Of a DNA stretch of 64,000 nucleotides, positions 18,174-25,496 are shown piece by piece; the first letter of the stretch is position 1; every line of letters begins with the position of its first letter. The position numbers were made by a program, and so were the translations under genes. The stretch comes from Blastococcus sp. VKM Ac-2987. Lineage in GTDB: Bacteria; Actinomycetota; Actinomycetes; Mycobacteriales; Geodermatophilaceae. Where the stretch lies: NCBI RefSeq assembly GCF_026967805.1, contig NZ_JAPVBG010000001.1, forward strand, positions 1-64,000, given 5' to 3'. The notes beneath the pieces were generated by a model that was not told the DNA's origin, searched no databases, and saw only the letters and a program-made list of their open reading frames with translations.

Positions 18174-19683
18174 CGGCTGCTCTCAGCACGCCGTCGACCC
18201 GCCGCGGGATGCCGCGGTAGTCGTCCGCCAGCTCCTCGGGCAGGACAGCTTCCGGTGCCCCCTGCCAGGTGACCGGGCGCAGGAAGCGGCGGACGGCCGT
18301 TGCACCCACCGAGGTGTGCTGGCTGTTGGTCGAGGGCCAGGGGCCACCGTGGTGCTGGGCCCAGGAAACCGCCACACCCGTCGGGTAGGAGTCGTAGACC
18401 AGCCGTCCGGCACGGCCGCGCAGGCGCCGGGACACCTCGAGAGGCAACGCGTCCTCCCCCTCGCCGCGCAGCACGGTCGCGGTCAGCGACGACGGCATGA
18501 GCGCCAGTGCCCGGAACAGGTCGGCCTCGCCGTCGTAGCGCACCACGACGGACACCGGCCCGAAGCACTCCTCCGTCAGACCGGAGGTCAGGTCGGCGGC
18601 CGAGGTGGCCAGGAGCGTGGGCACCGCCTCGAACCCGGTGCCGGTGGGCTCGCCACCGTGCGCGACCACGTCCACGTCGGCACGGCCGATCAGTTCACGG
18701 GTGATCCGCCCGTAGGAGGCGGCGATGCCCTCGTTGAGCAGGACCTGGACGGGGGTGTCCCGCACCGTCTCGGCCATCCGCCGGACGACGGCGTCCCCGT
18801 CCGCACCCGCCGGGACGAACACGAGTCCGGGCTTCGTGCAGAACTGGCCCGCCCCGAGGGTGAAGGACCCGACCAGGCCGCTGCCGATCTCCTCCGCACG
18901 CTCGCGGGCTGCCAGCGGCGTGACCACGACGGGGTTCAGGCTGCTCAGCTCGCCGAAGAACGGGATCGGGTCGGCCCGGTCCTCGATGATGTCCAGCAGC
19001 GCGCGAGCGCCGTTGACCGAGCCGGTGAACCCGACGGCGCGCACCGCGGGATGGGCGACCAGATCGGCCCCGGCCTGCAGACCGTGCACGATCGCCAGGG
19101 AGGAGTCCGGCGCACCCGCCGCGCGGACGGCTTCGGACAGCACGTCGAAGCACAGCTGCGAGGTCGCGGGGTGGGAGCCGTGCGCCTTGACGACGACCGG
19201 GCATCCGGCCGCCAGGGCGGAGGCGGTGTCACCGCCCGGGACGGAGAAGGCCAGGGGGAAGTTGCTGGCGCCGAAGACGGCGACGGGGCCGATCGGCAGC
19301 AGCATGCGGCGGAGGTCTGGGCGCGGCCCCATCGGGGTGTCCACGGCGTGGTCGATCGCCGCCTCGAGGTAGCTCCCCTCGTCGAGCACGTCGGCGAACA
19401 GGCGGAGCTGGAAGCAGGTCCGGGTGAGTTCCCCGTCCAGCCGGGGGGCACCGAGAGCGGTCTCCCGGTCGGCGACCGCGACGACGTCGGCGCGCTCGTC
19501 GTCCAGTGCGTCGGCCAGCGACCGCAGGAGCGCCGCTCGGCCGACGCGACCCAGCGCCTCCAGGTCCGGTGCGGCCGCCAGGGCTGCCCCGCACAACCGA
19601 TCGACCTCGGCAGCAGCTGTCTCCGGGACGCCGATCGCCAGCCCCTGGCCGGAGCGGGGATCGGTGCTGATGACGTCGGGCAT
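18166..19683 (-). CDS. Alpha-ketoglutaric semialdehyde (2,5-dioxovalerate) dehydrogenase
   Basis: 505 residues. ALDH family with VFGASNFPLAFSVPGGDTAS near 136-155, VVKAHGSHP, catalytic Glu245 in FFGELSS and nucleophile Cys282 in GAGQFCTKPG. The FSVPGGDTASA and HPAT patterns are typical of KGSA dehydrogenases in sugar acid degradation. The enzyme oxidises 2-oxoglutarate semialdehyde to 2-oxoglutarate with NAD(P)+. The ATG at 19,683 follows CTGGAGGA. It is 44 bp downstream of the enolase-superfamily dehydratase. The 2-keto-3-deoxyhexarate dehydratase that would link the two is not in the window. Confidence 0.88.
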   Translation of the reverse strand: MPDVISTDPRSGQGLAIGVPETAAAEVDRLCGAALAAAPDLEALGRVGRAALLRSLADALDDERADVVAVADRETALGAPRLDGELTRTCFQLRLFADVLDEGSYLEAAIDHAVDTPMGPRPDLRRMLLPIGPVAVFGASNFPLAFSVPGGDTASALAAGCPVVVKAHGSHPATSQLCFDVLSEAVRAAGAPDSSLAIVHGLQAGADLVAHPAVRAVGFTGSVNGARALLDIIEDRADPIPFFGELSSLNPVVVTPLAARERAEEIGSGLVGSFTLGAGQFCTKPGLVFVPAGADGDAVVRRMAETVRDTPVQVLLNEGIAASYGRITRELIGRADVDVVAHGGEPTGTGFEAVPTLLATSAADLTSGLTEECFGPVSVVVRYDGEADLFRALALMPSSLTATVLRGEGEDALPLEVSRRLRGRAGRLVYDSYPTGVAVSWAQHHGGPWPSTNSQHTSVGATAVRRFLRPVTWQGAPEAVLPEELADDYRGIPRRVDGVLRAAGA

Positions 19684-19727
19684 GGGCGGTCGTCCTCCAG
19701 GGATGCGGTCGTCGCCGTGGCCGGTGG

Positions 19728-20918
19728 TCACCACGGCGCGTCGATGTGGGACCGGTCCACGGTCCAGGCCCGGGCCTGGTCGCTCAACGTGATACCGAGG
19801 CCCGGACGGCCGGAGAGGTGCATCCGCCCGCCGCTTATTCCGAGGCGCTCGTCGAACAACGGGTGGAGCCAGTCGAAGTGCTCCACCCAGGACTCGTGGG
19901 GGTAGGCCGCCGCCAGGTGCAGGTGGATCTCCATGGCGAAGTGCGGGGCAAGCAGCACGTTCCGGTGCTCGGCGAGAGTTGCCAGGCGGAGGAACTGGGT
20001 GATGCCGCCGATGCGCGGGGCGTCGGGCTGGAGGATGTCCACGGCGCCCAGGCGGAGCAGTTCGTGGTGGTCGGCGACGCTGGTCAGCATCTCGCCCGTG
20101 GCGATCGCCGTGTCCAGGGAGCGGGTGAGCTGGGCGTGCCCCTCGGCGTCGTAGGCGTCGAGCGGCTCCTCGATCCAGGTCAGGCCGAACTCCTCGAGCG
20201 CCCGGCCGACCCGTCGTGCGGTGGGCCGGTCCCACTGCTGGTTGGCGTCCACCATCAACGGGAAGTCGTCACCGATGTGCTCGCGCACCGCGCGCACGCG
20301 GCGCAGGTCCTGCGCCGAATCGGGCTGACCGACCTTGATCTTGATGCCGCCGATGCCGGCGTCCATCGAGGCGCTGGCGTTGTCCATGACCTGCTCGATC
20401 GATTCGTGCAGGAACCCGCCGGAGGTGTCGTAGCAGCGGACCGAGTCCCGGTGTGCCCCCAGGAGCTTGGCCAGCGGCAAGCCGGCCCGTTTGGCCTTGA
20501 GGTCCCACAGGGCGATGTCGACAGCGGCGATCGCCTGCGTCGACGCCCCGCTGCGACCGACCGACGCCCCGGCCCAGACCAGCTTCGTCCACAGCCGTCC
20601 GATGTCGTTCGGGTCCTCGCCGATCAGGCCGGGGGCGATCTCCCGGGCATGGGCGAACTGCGCCGGCCCACCGGCACGCTTCGAGTAGCTGAACCCCAGA
20701 CCCTCATGGCCACCCTCGGTACGGACCTCGGCGAAGAGGAACGCCACCTCGGTCATGGGCCGCTGCCGGCCCGTCAGCACCTTGGCGTCGCTGATCGCAG
20801 CCCCCAGTGGGAGGGTGATCGACGAGAGCGTCACGGACTCGATCCGGTCGAGGACCGCGGCGCCGAGGTCCGGACGTGGGGCATCGCCACTCACGGCGGC
20901 GGGCATGTCGGCGGCCAT
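19728..20918 (-). CDS. Enolase-superfamily L-talarate/galactarate dehydratase-like protein
   Basis: 396 residues. Mandelate racemase/muconate lactonizing subgroup. Catalytic features are all present: KxK at Lys193/Lys195 (GIKIKVG), metal ligands Asp224, Glu250 and Glu276, Asp299 and general base His326 in APHFAMEIHLHLAA. The APHFAMEIH and HFDWLHPLF segments resemble talarate/galactarate dehydratases, which form 5-keto-4-deoxyglucarate. The ATG at 20,918 follows AGAGGAG. It is first in a three-gene unit with the semialdehyde dehydrogenase and ATP-grasp ligase. A degenerate operator lies about 110 bp upstream. Confidence 0.85.
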   Translation of the reverse strand: MAADMPAAVSGDAPRPDLGAAVLDRIESVTLSSITLPLGAAISDAKVLTGRQRPMTEVAFLFAEVRTEGGHEGLGFSYSKRAGGPAQFAHAREIAPGLIGEDPNDIGRLWTKLVWAGASVGRSGASTQAIAAVDIALWDLKAKRAGLPLAKLLGAHRDSVRCYDTSGGFLHESIEQVMDNASASMDAGIGGIKIKVGQPDSAQDLRRVRAVREHIGDDFPLMVDANQQWDRPTARRVGRALEEFGLTWIEEPLDAYDAEGHAQLTRSLDTAIATGEMLTSVADHHELLRLGAVDILQPDAPRIGGITQFLRLATLAEHRNVLLAPHFAMEIHLHLAAAYPHESWVEHFDWLHPLFDERLGISGGRMHLSGRPGLGITLSDQARAWTVDRSHIDAPW

Positions 20919-21027
20919 GCGGCTCCTCTGCGGCTGGAGCTCCCCCGGGCGACCCGGCGCACGGGCACCGGCGTGCCGATCCCACCCGGCACGGGTGACC
21001 GCGGAGCTGTAGGTCCTACCGTACCCT

Positions 21028-21048
21028 CTTGGTATCTCGTATCCTAAG
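21028..21048. promoter_or_regulatory. Degenerate operator-like dyad (site 5, weak)
   Basis: Reads CTTGGTATCTCGTATCCTAAG. The left half TTGGTAT is identical to site 1; the right half GTATCC is only partly symmetric. It lies between the talarate dehydratase unit and the divergent universal stress gene. It is unusually AT-rich for this genome and may also include the promoter. Confidence 0.4.
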
Positions 21049-21123
21049 GGCGCCGGGGCTCCGCCGCGGCAGGCCGGCCGGCTCGCGGCCCGACGCCTCA
21101 CCCACCACACCCGAGGAATGCGC

Positions 21124-21513
21124 ATGCCTGTCCTGGTCGCCTACATCCCTACCGCGCAGGGCGAGGCGGCCTTCTCGGCAGCGCTCTCCGAGGCACAGCG
21201 CCGCGACGAGGACCTGGTGGTGCTCAACTCGCCGCGGGAGGGTGCACCGGTCAGCGCCGCGCTCGCCGGCGACACGGCGGTCGAGGAGCTGCTCGCCCGG
21301 GCCTCCCGATCGGGCGTCCGCGCCCACATCCGCCAGGAGCCCTACACCGGGGAACTGGCCGACCGCGTCGTGCGCGTCGCCCAGGAGACCGACGCATCGG
21401 TGATCGTCATCGGGCTCCGTCACCGGTCCCCGGTCGGCAAGCTCATCATGGGGAGCACTGCACAGCGGATCCTGCTGGAGGCCGACCGCCCCGTGCTGGC
21501 CGTCAAGGCCTGA
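21124..21513 (+). CDS. Universal stress protein (UspA family)
   Basis: 129 residues from the ATG at 21,124; the ATG at 21,118 is in frame but abuts GAGGA with no spacing. The C-terminal part has VIVIGLRHRSPVGKLIMGSTAQRI and ends RPVLAVKA, the G-x2-G-x9-GS ATP-binding pattern of UspA proteins. The N-terminal strand MPVLVAYIPT fits the fold. It is divergent from the sugar acid unit and may belong to it functionally, since the two share a promoter region; specific role unknown. Confidence 0.85.
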   Translation: MPVLVAYIPTAQGEAAFSAALSEAQRRDEDLVVLNSPREGAPVSAALAGDTAVEELLARASRSGVRAHIRQEPYTGELADRVVRVAQETDASVIVIGLRHRSPVGKLIMGSTAQRILLEADRPVLAVKA

Positions 21514-21549
21514 GTTAGGCCGACCCGGTCGGGACAAGGCCGACCGGCG

Positions 21550-22215
21550 TCACGGCAGGACCGCCCGGCCGGCCAGCGCGAGGGCCAGTGCAGCCCCCAC
21601 GAGCAGCGGCGGGCCGAACGGGACGGAGCTGCGCCAGCCCACCCGGCGGGTCACCACCAGGGCCACCGAGACCAGGGCCCCGGTAAGCAGGCCGAGGAAG
21701 ATCCCGGCGAGCAGGACCCCCCAGCCGAACCAGCCCAGCACCAGCCCGATCAGGCCCAGCAGCTTGACGTCGCCGAACCCCAGGGCGGCCGGGGCCAGCA
21801 GCCGGGCCGCCGCCGGGACGGCGAACGCCGCGGCGCCCGCCGCGACGGCCCGCGCCAGCGCCGGCCAGGTGCCGAGCACGGCGGCGTCGGCGAGCAGGGC
21901 CGCCCCGCAGACGACCAGCGCCGGCCGCAGCACCCGGTCGGGCAGCCGGTGGACGGCGAGGTCGACCGCGGCCAGGACCACCGCGGCGCCCGCCGCCCAG
22001 GCGAGCGCGACCGTCGCCGGCCGGACCCCGCAGAGCAGGACCGCGCCGGCGAGCCCGGCGGCGAGCAGGCCGGTCGCCAGCGCGGTGGGACCGGGCGCGG
22101 CGCGGGCCCGGCCGTCGCGGGCGGCGAGCCGGGCGGCGGTGCGGGCCAGCCAGGGGCCGACGGCCAGCGCCACGACCAGAGCCGCGCCGACCAGGAGCGG
22201 GCGGGAGAGCTCCAC
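21550..22215 (-). CDS. Prepilin peptidase-like A24 protease without methyltransferase domain
   Basis: 221 residues, almost entirely hydrophobic. The aspartyl protease pair is visible as Asp in LAAVDLAVHRLPDRVL and the GxGD motif in GFGDVKLLGLIG. The N-terminal Cys-rich N-methyltransferase domain of PilD is absent, as in short actinobacterial and archaeal-type prepilin peptidases. The GTG start at 22,215 is 8 bp past the aroE stop, so it appears to be the last gene of the aroE operon. No pilin or secretion ATPase is encoded in this window. Confidence 0.8.
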   Translation of the reverse strand: MELSRPLLVGAALVVALAVGPWLARTAARLAARDGRARAAPGPTALATGLLAAGLAGAVLLCGVRPATVALAWAAGAAVVLAAVDLAVHRLPDRVLRPALVVCGAALLADAAVLGTWPALARAVAAGAAAFAVPAAARLLAPAALGFGDVKLLGLIGLVLGWFGWGVLLAGIFLGLLTGALVSVALVVTRRVGWRSSVPFGPPLLVGAALALALAGRAVLP

Positions 22216-22223
22216 GCCGGCGG

Positions 22224-23030
22224 TCAGCGGGCGTCGAGCGCGGCCCGCATGGCCCCGATGGGCGCCGGCTGCCCGGTCATCAGCTCCACCTGCTCGGTGG
22301 CCTGCCAGAACAGCACCTCGAGGCCGCTGACGACCGTGCCGCCGGCCGCGGTCACCCGCTCGGCCAGCGGCGTGGGCCACGGGGAGTACAGGACGTCGAG
22401 CACCGTCTGACCGGATCCCCAGTCCAGCGCCGCCACGGCCGGCTGGCCGTCGACGGGCACGGTGCTGACGACGACCGGGGCCACGACCCGCGCGCCGGCC
22501 AGCGGGAGGACGCGGCTGTCCACGCCGAGGGTGTCCAGCACCCGCACCAGCTCACCGGCCCGGGACGGCTCCCGGACGACGACGTCCACCCGGCGGGCGC
22601 CCAGCGACGAGAGCGCGACGGCGGCGGCCGCCGCCGTCCCCCCGGCGCCCAGGACCGCGGCCTCCTCCACCTGCTCGACCCCGGCCAGCTGCAACGCCAT
22701 GCCGATGCCGGTGACGTCGGTGTTCTCCGCGCGCCACCCGGCCTCGGTGCGGACCAGCGTGTTGGCCGCCCGCAGCAGCCGCGGCAGCGGCTCTACCACG
22801 TCGGCGGCCTCGACCGCGGCCTGCTTGCAGGGCATGGTGACCGAGAAGCCGCGCCACTCCTCACCCAGCCCCGCCAGCAGCACCGGGACGTCCGCCGACC
22901 CCACGTCGAGGGCGTCGTAGGTCCAGTCGTCGAGGCCCAGCGCCGCGTAGGCGGCCCGGTGCAGCAGCGGGGAGAGCGAGTGCGTCACCGGCCGCCCGAG
23001 GACCGCCGCCCGCTGGTGCCGCTCAGCCAC
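22224..23030 (-). CDS. aroE: Shikimate dehydrogenase
   Basis: 268 residues. The shikimate site has SLSP at the N-terminus, the SVTMPCK lysine motif and ENTDVTG with the catalytic Asp. The NADP domain has VLGAGGTAAAA. It reduces 3-dehydroshikimate to shikimate in aromatic amino acid synthesis. The GTG start overlaps the mltG stop by 8 nt (GTGGCTGA), so translation is coupled. The mltG-aroE neighbourhood is conserved in many actinobacteria. Confidence 0.92.
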   Translation of the reverse strand: MAERHQRAAVLGRPVTHSLSPLLHRAAYAALGLDDWTYDALDVGSADVPVLLAGLGEEWRGFSVTMPCKQAAVEAADVVEPLPRLLRAANTLVRTEAGWRAENTDVTGIGMALQLAGVEQVEEAAVLGAGGTAAAAAVALSSLGARRVDVVVREPSRAGELVRVLDTLGVDSRVLPLAGARVVAPVVVSTVPVDGQPAVAALDWGSGQTVLDVLYSPWPTPLAERVTAAGGTVVSGLEVLFWQATEQVELMTGQPAPIGAMRAALDAR

Positions 23031-24819
23031 CGCAGCCGAGACCGGCCGCGGCGCACCGCTGCCGGGCGGCCTGGAACTCGCCGTAGTCGCTGGTGAAGAA
23101 GTGCGCGCCCTCCTGGGACTCCAGCACGTAGTACAGGAGTTCCCCGCTGCTCGGTGCCAGGGCCGCCTCGAGGCTGGCCTCGCCGGGGACGCTGATCGGC
23201 GTCGGCGGCAGGCCCTGGCGGTTCCGGGTGTTGTACGGGTTGTCCGACGCCAGATCGGTGACGGTCAGCTCGTTGCCGCTCTTGTCCAGCCCGTAGGCCA
23301 GCGTGGCGTCGATGCCGAGGGCGATCCCCTGCTCCAGCCGGTTGTAGATCACCTGGGCCACGTCGGGACGCTCCTCGTCCAGCCGCGTCTCCGACTGGAT
23401 CATGGACGCCACCGTGACGACCTCGAACGGGGTGAGCCCCAGCGCAGCGGCGCGCTCGGTCAGCTGCAGCCGGTCGGCCGTGGCGGTGAACGTGTCGACC
23501 ATCTGCTGCAGCATCTGCTGCGGCGTGGTGTCGGGCTCGAAGTCGTAGGTCGCCGGGAACAGGAAGCCCTCCAGCTGCCCGTTGGCGTACTCGGGCAGGC
23601 TGAGGACGTTCGGGTCGGCCGCCGCCCGCAGCTCCTCGATCGGCGTGCCGGTCTCCTCGGCCAGCCGGGCGAGGACCTGCTCCACGGTGAAGCCCTCGGG
23701 AACGGTCACCCGGGACACCTGGCGGGACGCCGGGTCGAGCAGGAGCTCCAGCGCCGCCTCGCCGCTCATCTGCTGCCGCACGGTGTAGACACCGGGCTGG
23801 ATGCTGGTCGCGTCGGGGTTGGCCGCCGCCGCGTCGACGAACGGGCCGGTGGAGGCGATGACGTCGGCCTCCTGCAGCGTGCGGGCGATGTCGCTGAGCG
23901 TGTCCCCCTCCTGCACGCGCACGTCGACGCTGCCGGTGCCCGCACCGGTGTAGTCCTGCGCGGCGGGGTTGAACAGGGACAGCAGCTGCTGGCCGCCGAG
24001 CACGATGCCCGCCACGAGGCCGCCCAGCACCAGCAGGGCCGCGGCGACGGCGAAGGGGCGACGTCGCCGGCGGCGCCGGTCGCCGCGCGCGTCGTAGGGC
24101 GCGACCGGGATGTCGTCGTCGGTCAGCGAGCCGTCGGCGACCGGGTCGTCGGAGACCCCCAGCAATTCGTGGCCGTCGTCGAGGACGTCGTCGTGCGGCG
24201 CGTGGCCGGACTCGTCGGCGGGCACGGGCGCGGCGGCGCCGCGGCGGCGGAGCAGACCGCGGCGCCGTGGGCGGTCGTCGTCCACGTTCGCACCGATGAC
24301 GTCCAGCCCACCGGTCTCCTCCCAGGCGGACGAGCCGCCCGGGGTGCGGGTGTCGTCGGGGAGGTCGTCGTCGGGGAGGTCGTCGCCGGGACGGCTGCTC
24401 AGCCGGGGCGCCGCGACGGTGGCGTCGTCGTCCCCGTCCTCCTGGCGCGGGTGCAACCGGCCCCAGGTCCCGGTGGGCAGCGGCGGGAGCGGCGCCGAGG
24501 GGTGCTGGCGGCCGCCGCCGTGCTCGTCGCCGCCGTGCCGGGACCTGAGCGGGTGGGAGGGGTGGTCACCGGAGCCGGCCGACCACCGGTCCGGCCCGAC
24601 GAGCGGACCGGTCGCGTCCACGCCGTGATCGGTCGGCCGGGACCCGGGGCGGGGACCGCCCGGGCCGCGGTCGGACCGGTGCTGGGAGGGGTACGCGGAG
24701 GGGCCCGGCGGGAAGCCGTCGGCTGCTGGGGCGCCGGGGCCCGTCCGGAACGGCGACGCACCGGCGCCGCCGTCGGAGGAGTGCCGGCCCCGCCGCGGCG
24801 GCCCGCCGGGCGCGGTCAC
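23023..24819 (-). CDS. mltG: Endolytic murein transglycosylase MltG (YceG-like)
   Basis: 598 residues. An unusually long hydrophilic N-terminus of about 250 residues, rich in Pro, Gly, Asp and Arg, precedes one transmembrane segment ([21 protein letters not shown]). Outside lie a LysM-like part ([20 protein letters not shown]) and the catalytic domain with [19 protein letters not shown] (Glu in QSE) and [14 protein letters not shown]. It cleaves nascent peptidoglycan and limits strand length. The ATG overlaps the ruvX stop as ATGA. The N-terminal part contains a short tandem repeat (DDLPD twice). Confidence 0.92.
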   Translation of the reverse strand: MTAPGGPPRRGRHSSDGGAGASPFRTGPGAPAADGFPPGPSAYPSQHRSDRGPGGPRPGSRPTDHGVDATGPLVGPDRWSAGSGDHPSHPLRSRHGGDEHGGGRQHPSAPLPPLPTGTWGRLHPRQEDGDDDATVAAPRLSSRPGDDLPDDDLPDDTRTPGGSSAWEETGGLDVIGANVDDDRPRRRGLLRRRGAAAPVPADESGHAPHDDVLDDGHELLGVSDDPVADGSLTDDDIPVAPYDARGDRRRRRRRPFAVAAALLVLGGLVAGIVLGGQQLLSLFNPAAQDYTGAGTGSVDVRVQEGDTLSDIARTLQEADVIASTGPFVDAAAANPDATSIQPGVYTVRQQMSGEAALELLLDPASRQVSRVTVPEGFTVEQVLARLAEETGTPIEELRAAADPNVLSLPEYANGQLEGFLFPATYDFEPDTTPQQMLQQMVDTFTATADRLQLTERAAALGLTPFEVVTVASMIQSETRLDEERPDVAQVIYNRLEQGIALGIDATLAYGLDKSGNELTVTDLASDNPYNTRNRQGLPPTPISVPGEASLEAALAPSSGELLYYVLESQEGAHFFTSDYGEFQAARQRCAAAGLGCGG

Positions 24820-25490
24820 GAGGGCGCCCGCCGGCTGTCGAGATACTGCTGGAGGATCACCACGGCAGCCGCCTGGTCGATCACTGCGCGCTGGCGGCGG
24901 CTGTCGATGCCGCCCTCACGGAGGTGGCTGGCTGCGGTCACGGTGGAAAGCCTCTCGTCGATCAGGTTCACCGGCACATCCGGAATGCGGTCGGCCAGTT
25001 CCTGAGCGTAATCGGCGGCGTCCTGGGCGGAGCTGCCCGACGCACCCGACAGGTGCACCGGCTCCCCCACGACCACCTCCGTCACCTCGTGTTCCACCAC
25101 GAGGGCGGCGAGCTGGTCCAGGTCGGCCTTGTCCTTGGCCCGCCGGAGGGTCTCCAGCGGGCTGGCGAGCACCCCGGTCGGGTCGGACAGGGCCACGCCC
25201 ACCCGGACGGTCCCGACGTCGACACCCAGCACCCGGCCGCGCACGGCCGGGGCGTCCGCTCGGCGCGGGGGCACCTTCAGGTGCTGGGGCCAGCCGCCGG
25301 ACAGGTCGATCTCGGTGGTCTCGTGCTTGACCGGAGGGAACCCCTGGCTGAGGTCGATCTCGGTCGTCGGGTGGTAGGTCGGCTGCTCCCCCGTGGACGG
25401 CCGGGGCCGCGCCGGCGGCACGGCCGGCAGCTCGCGCCGCCGCCCACCGACCGGGCCGGTGTCCTCGGGGCTGTGCTCGGATCCGGACAC
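24816..25490 (-). CDS. ruvX: RuvX/YqgF family pre-16S rRNA nuclease (putative Holliday junction resolvase)
   Basis: 224 residues, about 80 longer than the usual 140. The RNase H-like core starts [16 protein letters not shown] near residue 84 and includes [23 protein letters not shown] and [13 protein letters not shown]. YqgF trims the 5' end of 16S rRNA and was originally assigned to junction resolution. The first ~80 residues are Pro-rich and hold two near-identical TTEIDLS copies 16 residues apart, not part of the known domain. It lies 6 bp past the alaS stop and overlaps mltG by 4 nt. Confidence 0.9.
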   Translation of the reverse strand: MSGSEHSPEDTGPVGGRRRELPAVPPARPRPSTGEQPTYHPTTEIDLSQGFPPVKHETTEIDLSGGWPQHLKVPPRRADAPAVRGRVLGVDVGTVRVGVALSDPTGVLASPLETLRRAKDKADLDQLAALVVEHEVTEVVVGEPVHLSGASGSSAQDAADYAQELADRIPDVPVNLIDERLSTVTAASHLREGGIDSRRQRAVIDQAAAVVILQQYLDSRRAPS

Positions 25491-25496
25491 GTTGGT

